Of a stretch of DNA of 64,000 bases, positions 36,350 through 47,544 are shown piece after piece (position 1 is the stretch's first letter; every line of letters starts with the position of its first letter). The stretch spans positions 333,394,419 to 333,458,418 of the forward strand of contig CM077643.1 in NCBI GenBank assembly GCA_039707465.1, given 5' to 3'. The notes under the pieces are model-generated. The model worked only from the letters and a program-made list of their open reading frames with translations, had not been told where the DNA came from and searched no databases. The position numbers were made by a program, and so were the translations under genes. This DNA is from Rhabdophis nuchalis (taxonomy: Eukaryota; Chordata; Lepidosauria; Squamata; Natricidae).

Positions 36350-37460
36350 CTTGGGCCTGTTATCCTTTCAGCTGTTTTTCAGTTCTATTGACCATGGTAT
36401 CCTTCTGAACTTGACTGAATAGATGACACTTCTCAGTGGTTCTGCTTTCTGAATATTTATTTTACTCAAAATAGAAAGGTTTTGCCCTTTCTCAGGACTA
36501 TTCTCTATGTAACAGTTGGGAATGAAGTGTCATCCAAGTTTGACTATATGATATATGTACTATAGAAGATGTACTTGCTGATGAATATCTTCTAGGTTGA
36601 ATTCAAAGTGCTAGTTGTTATGTTAAAAACCTGCATCACCAAGACCACTTGCTCTGAAGGGAATTTAGTCATCCCCTAAAATTGGGAACAGAGGATATAA
36701 TGAAAACATTGCTGTTGAAGGAATATCAGCTTCAGGGACCCTCGTGTCAAGTTTCTCCAAGTTGGCGAATCTTTGGAATAGGCTCCTGGATATAAGGACT
36801 ACCCTACTACATTTCCATAGAGCCCTGAAATCCTGGCTATTTTAGAGGTTAAATTATTCCCAAGTATGATGGAGTAGGAACACTTAATGTTTATTTTCTT
36901 TTTAGGCTTTTCGGTTTTGTATATTTGACAGTAAAATAGTCAGAACACCTTTCCCTGGAATGGTATAAAAACATCAGTAAAATAAATACCTTGTTCACGC
37001 ATGATCTAGTCATCTCCCAATGAACAATTGTAATGTGCTCTACGTAGAGTTACCATTGAAGAGTATCACGAAGCAGTTGCCTAAGAAATTATGAGTCCCT
37101 CAAGGATGGCACATGTAATACCTTTACTACAGGACCTATGCTGGGCACAGTTTCCTTTTGGGCCCAGTTCACAGTGATTAGTTATTATCTTTCAAGTTCT
37201 ATAAGGCACGGGGCCAGATTACCTGAGAAACCATCTCAGCCTTATCATATCAGCCCATAGATGGTCAAGCAGGGAAGGTATGTTATAGACCCTATCAGTT
37301 AAATAATTTCAACTAGTAGGGTCCAGGATGAAAGCTTTCTCTGCCATTGGCCCCACCCCCGTGAATACCTTCCCTCCAGATATAAGGCAGGCCCCAACTC
37401 TCCTGGGCCTTTTGAAGGAGTTTGAAGACATGGAAACTCACAGGCCTTACTGAGGAGCAA
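36350..37460 (+). mobile_element. Ancient L2 LINE pieces, out of order
   Basis: 36370-36410 decodes to a worn 'AFxxIDHGILL' RT motif ('tattgaccatggtatccttc'). 36590-36850 corresponds to 'FKVLxxxLKT' and then 'RALKSWLF'. 37010-37300 decodes to 'LVISxxxxCNALYVELP' and 'HVIPLLQDLCW', which in an intact L2 would come before the 36.6-kb piece. All three are full of stops. Far older than the L2 copies elsewhere in the window. Confidence 0.5.
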
Positions 37461-37687
37461 AGGATAGTTGGCTTTTTGATGGCTTACCCTCACATTTTAA
37501 TTTATTTTTGTTTTTTATCTAGCTAATTGCTTTTTTTCATATTTTTATATGGTTTTTAGATATTTACGCTGCTATTATTACATTACCAGAGTTGCTCTTC
37601 AATTGAGAGGAATGGTATCCAAATCTGACAAATAAAGAACATAAAATGTAAACCAAAAGGAGAAGAAATGGCATAGCACATAAAGGA

Positions 37688-38375
37688 ACACACCTTGCTG
37701 CAGGACAATCTGCATGGATTCTGCAAAGGGAAATCTTGCCTCACCAAACTCTTAATAGTTTTTTAGGGTTGTCCGCATTGCAGAGTTGGATTTTCAAAAA
37801 GGTCTTGGTAAATTCCTCACTGAAGGCTCTTCAGTAAATTTAGTAATAACAAAATAACAAAACTTGATAACCAGTTAAAAATTCAGGCAGCACCGTATAG
37901 AAATAAATAATCAGTTTTCTAAAGGGAGAGCTGGAGTCAGTCCCATAAAGATTTGTGTTACATCCAGTGCTTGTTAATTGCTAGAAAATTATATTGATTT
38001 GGATGCAAGCAATAAAATAGCAAGTTTATGGATAACTTCATAGATAGACAGACAGACAGATAGATAGATAGGACAGACAGACAGACAGACAGAGTCTGAA
38101 CTGTTCGAATCTAATCTTTTTAGGGTTGAAGTGGCTAGTTTAGTGAAGACATCAATTCAGTGTGTGGCAGCTGTGAAGAAAGCAAATTGCATGCAGAGAT
38201 CATTAGGAAAAGAGATGAAAATAAAATTGCCCATATTGTAATGTCCTCATGCAAAGTTACAATGTCTGCATCTGGAGTATTACATAGAGTTTTGATTGCT
38301 ACACTTGGCAGGTTGTAATGGAGCTGGAAAAAGAAAAAAGAGAAATATTCAGAGGTTTAGACACCTTCCTTATAA
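37688..38375 (+). mobile_element. CR1 LINE RT fragment
   Basis: 'catggattctgcaaagggaa' decodes to 'HGFCKGKSCLTKL'. Further on, 'tttcaaaaaggtcttggtaa' matches the 'DFQKAFDKVPH' region, and 38160-38340 decodes to 'AAVKKANCMQRSLGKEMKIK' and 'HLEYYIEF', the end of CR1 ORF2. Frames are broken. A GATA/GACA tract lies inside (38041-38094). Confidence 0.72.
38041..38094. repeat. (GATA)n/(GACA)n tract
   Basis: Mixed TAGA and CAGA tetranucleotides, inside or next to CR1 sequence. Confidence 0.95.
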
Positions 38376-38540
38376 GGAACCACCTTCCTTCGTGTAGTCT
38401 GATTCCCAAACTATGTCCTGTGACAGCCCAGGGTAAATTTTTTGTGGTGTCCTTCTAATACTCAGGGTGCTGTGAACTAAGAACATTTGGTTGCTCTGAT
38501 TAGAACAGAAAATGATTGGGGGGTTACAGTCAGCATATAG
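38376..38540. other. Spacer between CR1 and L2
   Basis: No feature recognised. Confidence 0.5.
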
Positions 38541-38599
38541 GGGGGGGTTGCGGTTGTTATCAAGGAAAGTCTTGGACCGAGGGAGACCACCGTGCCGCA

Positions 38600-39560
38600 G
38601 ACAGCCGGTTGTGAGTCCCTATGTGTGAAGTGGGGCCAGGGGGGCAGTTGGGTTTGCTGATAGTGTACCTAGCTCCCCGCTCCCCGCTATGTATCAGCAG
38701 CCCTACCCGAGCTCCTGGACATGATCGCCGAGGTGGCAGTTGAGACCCCCAGACTTCTAGTCATGGGGGATTTCAACTTGCCATCGGTAGGTGGATCGTC
38801 TGAGGTGGCTCGGGAGTTCATGGCCTCCATGACGGCCATGGACCTGACCCAATTAATTTGTGGCCCAACACACACTGGAGGACACACACTGGACCTAATC
38901 TTTGTCTCCGGCCGGTGGATGAGTGATCTGGGATTAGGGGAATTAGTCATCGAACCCCTGTAATGGTCAGATCACTCTCTCCTTCGGCTCGAATTTCCAA
39001 CTGCTGCACCCCACCGCAGGGAGGCGGAACCTGATATTTCAAGATGGTTCCGCCCCAGGCGCCTGATGGACCCGGAGACGGAGCTTGGGCCAATACCTGA
39101 CTCCCTGGCCCACGACCCGACTGAGCACCTAGTGACCGCCTGGGATTTGGCGGCCACGGGGGCCCTGGACCGGGTCACGCCACTGCGGCCTCTCACGTGG
39201 CGTCGCTCTACCTTGGCTCCTTGGTTTTCTGAGGAGCTGAGGGAAATGAAACGCCGGAAGAGACGCCTAGAGAGCATTTGGAGGTCGACTCGCACCGAAT
39301 CTGACCGGACACGGGTGAGGTCGCATTTGCGGACCTACCTCGTGGCGCTGAGAGTGGCGAAATGGGATCATCTCGCCACTCTCATCGCATCCGCAGATAA
39401 CCACCCTGCCGCCCTGTTTATGGTGACCCGCTCCCTCCTTCAACAGAGGCCGCGGGAAGATCCCTTGCAGGGTAGGGCAGAGGAATTTGGATGTTATCTG
39501 CGAATTAGCCTCCAATTGGGTTGGTCCGGACGAGATGACAGAAACAGGTCTTGAGACCGC
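38600..39560 (+). pseudogene. L2 endonuclease and linker, frame broken
   Basis: 38721-38963 encodes 'LLVMGDFNLPSVGG', 'GGHTLDLIFVSG' and 'LGLGELVIEPL', ending at a TAA (38961-38963) just before the 'WSDHSLLRLEF' catalytic segment. 39066-39554 continues the linker ('MKRRKRRLESIW', 'YLVALRVAK', 'VTRSLLQQRPREDPLQGR'). Stops and shifts prevent a working enzyme. Confidence 0.85.
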
Positions 39561-39817
39561 CACCTGGGCTGAGTTTGACTCCGTGACTCCCGATGGCATG
39601 GATAGGATGCTGCGGCAGCTGAATGCCACCACATGTTTATTGGACCCGTGTCCCTCCCAGTACTGGCCTCCCAGGAGGTGACACGAGGCTGGCTCCAGGG
39701 AATTGTTAATGCTTCTTTGAGTGAGGGGGTGAGCGGTGGTGAGACCCCCTCCTCAAGAAGCCCTCCCTGGACACAGATGTTTTATCTAACTATCGTCCGG
39801 TCTCCAACCTTCGCTTT

Positions 39818-41118
39818 GTGGCGAAGGTTGTTGAGAGTGTGGTGGCACGACAGTTCCCCCAGCACCTGGAGGAAACTGCCTATCTAGACTCGCGCCAGTC
39901 CGGCTTCCGGCCTGGGTACAGCACGGAGACGGCATTGGTCGCGTTGGTGGATGATCTCTGGAGGACCCGGGATAGGGGTTACTCCTCTATCCTGGTCCTA
40001 TTAGACCTCTCAGCGGCTTTCAATACCATTGACCATGGTATCCTGCTACACCGGTTGGAGGGGTTGAGGTTGGAAGGCACCGTATTGCGGTGGTTCTCCT
40101 CCTACCTCTCTGATCGGTCGCAGTTTGTGCTGGTGGGGGGGCAGAGGTCGATGTTGAGGCCCCTTGCTTATGAGGTGCCTCAGGGGTCGGTCCTCTCGCC
40201 CCTCCTGTTTAACATCTACATGAAGCCGCTGGGCGAGATCATCCGTGGTTTGGGGGTAGAATTCCATCTGTATGCTGATAACACCCAGCTGTACATTTCT
40301 ACCCCAAACCACTCCAACGATGCCGCCAATGTGATGTCCCGGTGTTTGGAGGCCATGCGGGCCTGGATGGGGAGGAACGAGCTCCGACTCAACCAGTCCA
40401 AGACCGAGTGGCTGTGGTTTCCGGCGCCGCAACATAGCCAGTTAGTTCCATCTCTGGCTATCGGGTGGGAACAGCTAGCCCCCGCGGAAAGGGCTCGCAA
40501 CTTGGGTGTCCTCCTGGATTCCCGGCTGTTCTTAGATGAACATCTGACGGCCGTGGCCAAGGGGGCCTTCTATCAGGTCCACCTGATACCCCAGTTGCAC
40601 CCCTTTCTGGATCGTGGCGCCTTACAGACAGTCACTCAAGCTCTTGTCATTTCGCGCCTGGACTACTGTAATGCTCTCTACATGGGGCTGCCCTTGAGAT
40701 GCACCCGGAGGCTCCAGTTGGTGCAGAATGCGGCCGCACGGGGTTTTTGGGAGTTTCAAAATACTCCCATGTAACACCTCTCCTGCGCGAGCTGCACTGG
40801 CTGCCGGTAGCCTTCCGGGTGCGTTTCAAGGTTTTAGTGACCATCTTTAAAGCGTTCCATGGCAGTGGGCCTGGTTACTTGCAGGACCGCCTTATACCGC
40901 ATACCTCCACTCAACCTGTCCGCTCCCACAGGGAGGGCCTCCTTAGGGTGCCGTCCGCTGGACAATGCCAGCTGGCGATGCCCAGGGGAAGAGCCTTCTC
41001 TGTGGCAGGTCCTGCCCTTTGGAATGACCTCCCCCCAGACCTCCGGACTATCACCGACCTTCGCCTCTTCCGCCGGACTTTAAAAACCTATTTTTTCCGT
41101 ATGGCCGGCCTGGCATAG
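39818..41118 (+). pseudogene. L2 reverse transcriptase with YADN active site
   Basis: Frame 39818-40774 (318 aa) holds 'LDSRQSGFRPGYSTETALV', '[19 protein letters not shown]', '[15 protein letters not shown]' and '[20 protein letters not shown]', then 'LYADNTQLYIS'. The second catalytic Asp codon of YADD is AAC at 40280-40282, which should abolish polymerisation. The frame shifts near 40735-40750 and resumes as 40699-41118 with the C-terminal module, ending 'YFFRMAGLA'. Two other L2 copies in the window keep YADD. Confidence 0.88.
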
Positions 41119-41325
41119 CTGCTACAACCATGTTTTATTAGATTTGGGTTTTAAATTAACTGTCTCTCTTTAGCACGGGTTAAATTGTTTAATAGTAGTT
41201 TTAACTTTTGTAGAATTTGTACTATTTGTACTGTTGGTTTTTAAGTTCCTGTGCGCCGCCCTGAGTCCCTCTTTTGGAAGATAGGGCGGGATAGAAATTT
41301 AATAAATAATAATAAAAATAATAAA

Positions 41326-43261
41326 GGAACTCATGCATAGCATAAATAAAATAGTCAAGAATTTTCTTTGCCTCTTCAAGACAAAGTTACTGCTTATCCA
41401 GCTACCTACAAATACTGTAAGAAACAATGGTGAAGAAGTGTGACTTCATTTTCTGCCTGCAACCACTCCAAAGACATCTGGTTAGTCATTGTCAGAAGTG
41501 AAATTTTGGATGAGCCTAATCCAGCAGGGCTGTTGTCATTCTCTGTATGTATGTATGCAGCTTTGTTCTTTCAGCATATTAAGTTCAGGAACCTGGTGTT
41601 CTTCTAGGTGGGAAAAATCCACCCAGTTGATGTTTATTTCTTTTATGATGGGTGTTTTCTAGTCAATCTGATGCCTTGCTTTATGTGGCAAAATGAATCA
41701 GCTTGATTTACAGAGATTCTATGCTGGCTATGCAGAGAGGATTCATACTTTACACAGGTGAAGAGGCAAATGGCTATTTACAAATCTTGGTTAATGATAT
41801 ATACTTACTTGGGAAGAAAGCTGCTAACATTACAAACAAGCTTCTTCCTGCCAGTTACCAGGATTCCTAAGTGTAGGTGCTAGTAATTTCCAGTGCATGC
41901 ATGTCCAAGATCTGGCAACATCCGGCAATTTGCAATTTTGAAGAATCAAGAACAATCTCTCAGCATGCTTTTTGCTGTTTACAAAATCCACTAATGTCGT
42001 TTCAGTATTATTTTACATGCTTCCATTACACAATTGATTGTATTACTAAATTCAGTGAACCTTTTAGTGCCATGGAACCTTCTAACATTTAAAATATTTG
42101 GATTGGAAGGATGATTTCCAAAACTTTATATGCCACTCTCAAGTGAATGAATGTTCCATATAGATTTATTCCATTTTCCGATAGTCAGTGAGATGCTTCA
42201 GTTGCAGTCATAATTGTAGTCTCTCTTCGTTACTTTGACACTTTTCTGTGGTTCCATTTCAATCCATGTTATAAAAATGTTCAAAAGACTTATGTTCCTT
42301 TTCTGATTCCAATTGCAAGCATGTAAATACAATCCGGATTCAATATTGCTTTTCAGTGTCCTTAATTTTGCAGCAGGTGTCAAAATGAAGTCAGAGACAC
42401 TGGCATGAACTTGTAGTTTTATACAAATAAATACAGTTTACATGTATATTTACAGCAAATAAGATGGTTAGGCAAACAAGAGCATCATGAGTTAAATCAC
42501 AGAGCATACAAGGCATATAGAAGGAAAAGGTGGGGGGAAAGGGAAACTCCCCCTCCATACCTTCAGCAACCAATCATAGCACAGATTGCCTAATGCAGGA
42601 GCCATCACTCCAACCAAGCAACTATAGCTGTGTGTTCTGGCTTACTGCGCAACCAACTGCTCCAGCTACTAAATTTAAATATCTGAATAATTTCCAATTG
42701 ACAAAAGTCCTATTAATTTCAATGGGAATTAAGCACAGCCAGCTTATCCTTCCTTTTCAGCACATAGACACAAAAAATACTTTAAAGAGAATATCTGATT
42801 GAAACTCTGACAACCAGTTAGGGTTCTTCTGGGCCAGTCAACGAGATTCTTGAATGTTGGTACTAAAACACCAATAATTTATTTTCCATTTTAGATAAGT
42901 TTAATAAATTATCTGAGTCTCCCAAACTTGATTTTGGGTACAAAAGACATTGTCTTAAGCCTAAGTACCATCACCTTTTTCAATGACTGATTCAGAAATG
43001 ACATTGGCAGATGTTGATTCATGCTATTATTATTAACTGTCACACTGAAAACAGAAAATGTGAAAATCCTTTCTAGTGTGTTTTGATTCTCATACTAATA
43101 TAGTCATCGTTATCAGAATTAACTGCTAATTTATCTTTAATGATTTTATATAATTTGTATGTGTAGCTCTTTCTTTCGGGTAATGCTCTCTACATTTTTA
43201 ATACGTTTCATTCATTTATCTATTATTGCTAGAATTGATGAGATAGTGTTAAGGCATGTTC
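41326..43261. other. CRIM1: Intron 1, no recognisable feature
   Basis: AT-rich intronic DNA; nothing recognised apart from a short GTAT run near 41546-41560. Confidence 0.5.
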
Positions 43262-43508
43262 CATGTATATAGCAAAAGCAGTTAGACTTATTTACCACTT
43301 CACAGTGCTTTACAGCCCTCTCTAAGTGCTTTACAGTGTCAGCATATTACCCCCAACAATCTGGCTCCTCATTTTACCAACCTCGGAAGGATGGAAGGCT
43401 GAGTCAACCTTGAACCACTAAGACTCAAATTGCCGAACTACTGCCAGCCAGCAGTCAGCAGAAGTAGCTTGCAATACTGCATTCTAACCACTGCACCACC
43501 ACAGCTTA
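43262..43508 (-). mobile_element. tRNA-derived SINE
   Basis: On the minus strand it starts 'agctgtggtggtgcagtggt', with an A-box-like TGGTGCAGTGG, then a B-box-like GGTTCAAGGTT about 75 bp on. It continues 'gactcagccttccatccttc', 'ggtaaaatgaggagccagat', 'agagggctgtaaagcactgt' and ends 'aactgcttttgctat'. This is a common squamate Pol III SINE with a LINE-type 3' end. Full length but worn. Confidence 0.8.
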
Positions 43509-44237
43509 CTATAGAATTATATAGCTAAGTGTACCTTCTTAAACAGAAATCTTAATGGGAACATGATATTGTGACTGTAGTTGCATGGGCTTGAAAAAGA
43601 TCTTTAGGTGTTGACTAAGATTCTGTCTGAATGCATTGTTAAAATTTTGCATTCCTATAATTCTTGTGAAAAAAGTAATTTGCTTGATTTAAAAAAAATT
43701 CTGTAATTGAAACTGTTTATTGATATTAATTTAATACTATTCATATTGACTAATATTAGAGTATAGTAATAGCCATTATTTTATCGTAAGACCCTTCAGT
43801 GCTCCAAGAATCACAATTAGATCGCTGAACATATTTCATCTTTTCACATTAAAATACAGAGCCAGTGATATACGCTTAACTGATCTTTTCTTTTAGCTTA
43901 CCTCTCTTGCTATTAGCAGATAAAAGATCAGTATCATTTTTCTGTCTTGAAAAATATCCACCTAATAAAAGCTAAACCTACTATGTAATTTAATAATTTT
44001 TAAATATAGCTAGAGATATGAGCTTTCTGGAGGGAAAATCATTAACTCAAATGGCTTGAAATTTGATTTAACATGCTTGATTTGCACTTAGTTTTTAAAG
44101 TATTGTTTTATCTACTTACTTGTGGATGCCAATAGAAAAAAATGCAGCAGACAGAAATAGTTGAAGTGAAATAAATTTTCAAAGTGGCTCAAAGAACAAT
44201 CCTATGCAGTCCTATGAATTTGTGACAGTGCTAAAAA
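43509..44237. other. CRIM1: Intron 1, no recognisable feature
   Basis: AT-rich, nothing recognised. Confidence 0.5.
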
Positions 44238-44449
44238 AGTATATAAATAAAAATGTAAAATAGTTTGTACGAATCCACTAATCTCAAAAAATACTGGACC
44301 GATTTACACCAAACTTTCACACAATGTTGACAAGGACTTCTGATAATAGAATACCAATTCATTTTGTGCCTAGCACACGTGTATCGTGTGCAAGGCACGC
44401 ACAATAAAAGTTACTCACTGAACACGGTTTAAGCTCCGTGTAACTCCTC

Positions 44450-44940
44450 CCATCCGGCTGATACGTCATGGACACGTAACGGCAGAAAACCGCCTTGAAG
44501 GAACGTTGCCAGGGGCAACGTGGAAAGCAACGCATGCGCCTCCCTGTCTGCCTGCAGCCGCTCTCTTCCACACACGCGCACACGCACACGCAAGCAGGTC
44601 CACAGGATTAGAAGTGTCCGAGCCCTGTGTGGTAGTCACCTGGCGGGCGTGTCAGGCGGGGCAGCCGGGCGCGTCTCCACCAGCTCTCTCCGATGGCCAC
44701 CGAGGTGCACTTTCCGGAGCCGTTGGAGAGAGCTGGTGGGGGCATGGCCGGCTGTCCTGCCTACGGTGCGCCTGCCGGGCGGCGGGGGCTGCGTGTCGCG
44801 GGGCTCGGGGGCGGCGGCGGCGCGGGGCTGGTGGGGGTGGGCATGCGGCGCCCGGACGGCCACGCTCACTGCGGGAGGAGGCAGCCCTAGCCTCCCCAGC
44901 CCGACATGCCGGCCTTTTCGCTGCTTGCGGAGGGGGGGGA
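44450..44940. other. GC-rich CpG-dense segment inside the Helitron
   Basis: An abrupt island of G+C and CpG in AT-rich intron. It has open frames on both strands of 103-170 codons but no domain I recognise. It could be a captured promoter or exon, which Helitrons are known to pick up, or family-own sequence. Confidence 0.5.
44677..44739. other. Perfect 15-bp inverted repeat
   Basis: CCACCAGCTCTCTCC (44677-44691) and GGAGAGAGCTGGTGG (44725-44739) are exact inverses with a 33-nt spacer, inside the GC-rich segment. Confidence 0.85.
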
Positions 44941-45300
44941 GACTGATACATAGAGAGACAGAGACAGAGAGGGAGGGAGAGACGAACAGAGAGATAATGA
45001 ATGAGAGAGATCGACAGGCACACACACAGTGACAGAGAGAAAGGGAGGGGAGAGAGACAGACACACGGGGAATGAGTGAGGGAAAGATAGACAGGCAATC
45101 ATACGCAAACAGAGTGACAGAGATGGGGGAGGAAGGAGAGAGAGAGACAGAGACAGAGAGAATGACAGAGAAGGAGGGAGGAACAGAGGGACAAAGAGAC
45201 TAATGACTTTGCCCACCACTGTGTTAGGCACAAAGGAGGGAGGGAGGGGGGCCTGGAGGGGGTTGACTGAGGGGGAGTGGTCTGGGGAGGGGAGGGCTAT
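44941..45300. repeat. GA/CAGA low-complexity satellite
   Basis: Runs of GAGAGACAGA, GGGAGGGAGA and CACACAG with units of about 50-80 bp ('gagagacagacacac', 'gacagagagaatgacagaga'). Confidence 0.85.
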
Positions 45301-45503
45301 TTATTTAGGTAGAGGAATAGAGAGAGAGGAAGAAATACAGTAGGTAGTTAGGTAAGTAGAGGGATAAATGAGTGGGATGAATACAGTAGGTCTGTAGATA
45401 GGTACAGGTATATAGAGATAAATACAATAGGTAGGTAGGGAGGGAGAGGGAAGAATACAGTAGGTAGGTAGGTAGGTGGATACAGAGAGGGGGAAATATG
45501 GTA

Positions 45504-45506
<3 letters not shown>
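45301..45506. repeat. GTAG minisatellite, left block
   Basis: Units such as 'aatacagtaggtaggtaggt' with 'agagggatagagagag' spacers. Interrupted by the L2 insertion; continues at 46980. Confidence 0.9.

Positions 45507-45584
<78 letters not shown>
45507..45584. repeat. (AAT)n tail of the nested L2
   Basis: About 26 AAT units at the L2 3' end ((ATT)n on the L2 strand). Confidence 0.95.
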
Positions 45585-46979
45585 TTAATATTTATAAACC
45601 GCCCCCTCTCCCCATAGGGACTCGGGGCGGTGCACAGGTAGAATAAAAACAATAAAAATATACAGACATTTCTTAAAAACAAATTAAACCTAACCTGCGC
45701 TAAAATTCCCCATTAAAACTAAACTATACTAAAAACTACCCAATAAAACCCCAGAGACAGAGAGACTATCCCAGGCCGGCCAGACAGAAAAGATGAGTTT
45801 TTAATTTAAGACGGAAGGAGCGGAGGTCCGTGGTCGTCCTAATATCGGGAGGAAGGTCGTTCCAGAGGGCCGGGCCCGCCACAGAGAGAGCCCTTCCCCT
45901 GGGCGTCGCCCGCTGACAAAGTCTAGTGGACGGCACCCGGAGAAGTCCCTCTCTGTGGGAGCGAATCGGCCGTGAGGATGTATGAGGCAGGATCCGATCC
46001 CGCAGGTAGCTAGGTCCCGAGCCATGGAGCACTTTAAAGATGATAATTAACACCTTGAAGCGCACCCAGAAGACGACAGGTAGCCAGTGCAGCTCGCGCA
46101 AGAGCGGTGTTACATGGGTAGACCTGGCGGTTCCCATAATTGCTCGCGCGGCTGCGTTCTGGACTAGCAGAAGTCTCCGGGTGCACCTCAAGGGAAGCCC
46201 CATGTAGAGAGAGTTACAATAGTCCAGTCGGGATGTCACGAGCGCGTGAGTGACTGTGCGAAGGGCGTCCTGATCCAATAGGGGGCGCAATTGGCGAACC
46301 AGGCGAACCTGGTAAAACGCCCTCCTGGCCACGGCTGTCACCTGATCTTCCACGGACAGCCGGGCATCCAGGAGGACACCCAAATTGCGCGCAGGGGCAA
46401 GATGTTCACCCCCTATGGCCAGCGATGGAGTGAGCTGGTTGAATCGGGCAGCCGGAAACCACAGCCACTCGGTCTTGGTCGGGTTGAGCCTGAGTCCGTT
46501 ACTTCCCATCCAGATCCACACGGCTTCCAGGCACTGGCACATCACCGCTATGGCATCGTTGGGGTGGTTTGGGGTAGATATATACAACTGAGTGTCATCA
46601 GCGTATAGATGGTACTCTACCCCAAAACCACGGATGATCTCACCCAGCGGCTTCATGTATGTGTTAAACAGGAGGGGCGAGAGGACCGACCCCTGAGGCA
46701 CCCCACATGTGAGGGGTCTCGAGGTCGACCTCTGCCCCCCTGCCAACACAAATTGCGATCGGCCAGAGAGGTAGGAGGAGAACCACCGTAAAACGGTGCC
46801 TCCCACCCCCAACCCCCCCAGCCGATGCAATAGGATACCATGGTCGATGGTATCGAAAGCCGCCGAGAGGTCTAATAGGACCAGGATGGAGGAACAACCC
46901 CCATCTCTGGCCCTCCAGAGATCATCAACCAATGCGACCAATGCCGTCTCGGTGCTATGCCCGGGCCGAAAGCCGGACA
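45585..46979 (-). mobile_element. L2 LINE inserted in the Helitron satellite
   Basis: Minus-strand L2 from mid-RT to the 3' end. The left junction is satellite/(AAT)n; the right junction is '..gccggacag' against 'gtaggtaggtag'. GTAGGT occurs at both junctions, so a short target duplication within the repeat is likely. It is one of the best preserved L2 copies here, hence recent. Confidence 0.93.
45766..46941 (-). CDS. L2 reverse transcriptase C-terminal half, 391-aa open frame
   Basis: Begins within the RT fingers ('[15 protein letters not shown]') because the element is 5' truncated; the Met is internal, not a true start. Contains '[19 protein letters not shown]', '[20 protein letters not shown]' and '[13 protein letters not shown]' with YADD intact, followed by thumb/connection sequence and the C-terminal '[19 protein letters not shown]' to '[17 protein letters not shown]' and 'LFCLAGLG'. 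No stop or shift in 391 codons. Without the endonuclease and 5' part it cannot transpose alone. Confidence 0.85.
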   Translation of the reverse strand: MVALVDDLWRARDGGCSSILVLLDLSAAFDTIDHGILLHRLGGLGVGGTVLRWFSSYLSGRSQFVLAGGQRSTSRPLTCGVPQGSVLSPLLFNTYMKPLGEIIRGFGVEYHLYADDTQLYISTPNHPNDAIAVMCQCLEAVWIWMGSNGLRLNPTKTEWLWFPAARFNQLTPSLAIGGEHLAPARNLGVLLDARLSVEDQVTAVARRAFYQVRLVRQLRPLLDQDALRTVTHALVTSRLDYCNSLYMGLPLRCTRRLLLVQNAAARAIMGTARSTHVTPLLRELHWLPVVFWVRFKVLIIIFKVLHGSGPSYLRDRILPHTSSRPIRSHREGLLRVPSTRLCQRATPRGRALSVAGPALWNDLPPDIRTTTDLRSFRLKLKTHLFCLAGLG

Positions 46980-47432
46980 GGTAGGTAGGTAGAGGGATAG
47001 AGGGGAGAAATACAGTAAATAGGTAGGTAGAGGGATAGATAGTGGGAGAAATACAGTAGGTAGGTAGGTAGGTAAGTACAGGGATAGATAGAGAGGGAGA
47101 AATACAGTAGGTAGGTAGGTAGGTAGGTAGGTAGGTAGGTAGGTAGGTAGGTAGGTAGGTAGGTAGGTAGAGGTATAGATAGAGGGAGAAATACAGTAGG
47201 TAGGTAGATAAATAGAGGGATAGATACAGAGTAAGAAATACAGTAGGTAGATAGGTAGGCAGGTACAGGGATAGATAGGGAGAAATACAATAGGTAGGTA
47301 GGGGGATAGATAGGGAGAAACACAGTAGGTAGGTAGGTAGATAGAGGGATACATAGGGAGAAATACAATAGGTAGGTAGGTAGGTAGAGGGATAGATAGG
47401 GAGAAATACAGTAGGTAGGTAGGTTGGGGGTT
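46980..47432. repeat. GTAG minisatellite, right block
   Basis: About ten units of 35-50 bp: runs of GTAG (up to 17 in a row at 47109-47169), then 'agagggatagatagggagaa' and 'atacagtag'. Unit variants differ in GTAG copy number. Confidence 0.92.
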
Positions 47433-47544
47433 ATACGGTGGTTGTGTGTATGTGTGCAGGTGTAGATATACACACAGATTGGTTGGCCATTTAACCAGAC
47501 TGGGCCACAGCAAAGCGTGGCCGGGTATAGCTAGTTTACAATAA

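Larger units (their letters stand above)
38541..41325 (+). mobile_element. L2 LINE, 5'-truncated, 2.8 kb, nearly complete ORF2
   Basis: Begins within the endonuclease ('ggggttgcggttgttatcaa' is the 'GGVAVVI' strand) and runs to an L2 3' UTR with 'tgtgcgccgccctgagtccc' and a tail of AAT/AAAT units (41298-41325). Same-strand as CRIM1, inside intron 1. 5' truncation is usual for LINE insertions. Coding parts are listed separately. Confidence 0.93.
44238..47534 (+). mobile_element. Probable Helitron (non-autonomous) with satellite and nested L2
   Basis: 3' end: hairpin GGCCAC..GTGGCC (47500-47522) followed by GGGTATAGCTAG and a host T, the Helitron pattern of a hairpin 8-12 nt before a terminal CTAG/T. 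5' end: 'tatataaataaaaatgtaaa' preceded by AG where TC is expected, then 'aatactggaccgatttacac' and 'ccaaactttcacacaatg', text typical of squamate Helitron heads. Inside: short hairpin GCACACG/CGTGTGC (about 44374-44392), a GC-rich segment (44450-44940), GA-rich satellite (44940-45300), GTAG satellite (45300-45506, 46980-47432) and an L2 (45507-46979). No Rep/helicase gene. The 5' boundary is the weaker one. Confidence 0.62.

Noticed and set aside
43262..43508. Genuine tRNA gene
   Set aside because: A- and B-box-like sequences are present, but the rest is SINE body and LINE-type tail with no cloverleaf.
47040..47432. Possible CRISPR-like regular array
   Set aside because: Units are tetranucleotide-based, with variable unit length and non-unique spacers: a eukaryotic minisatellite.
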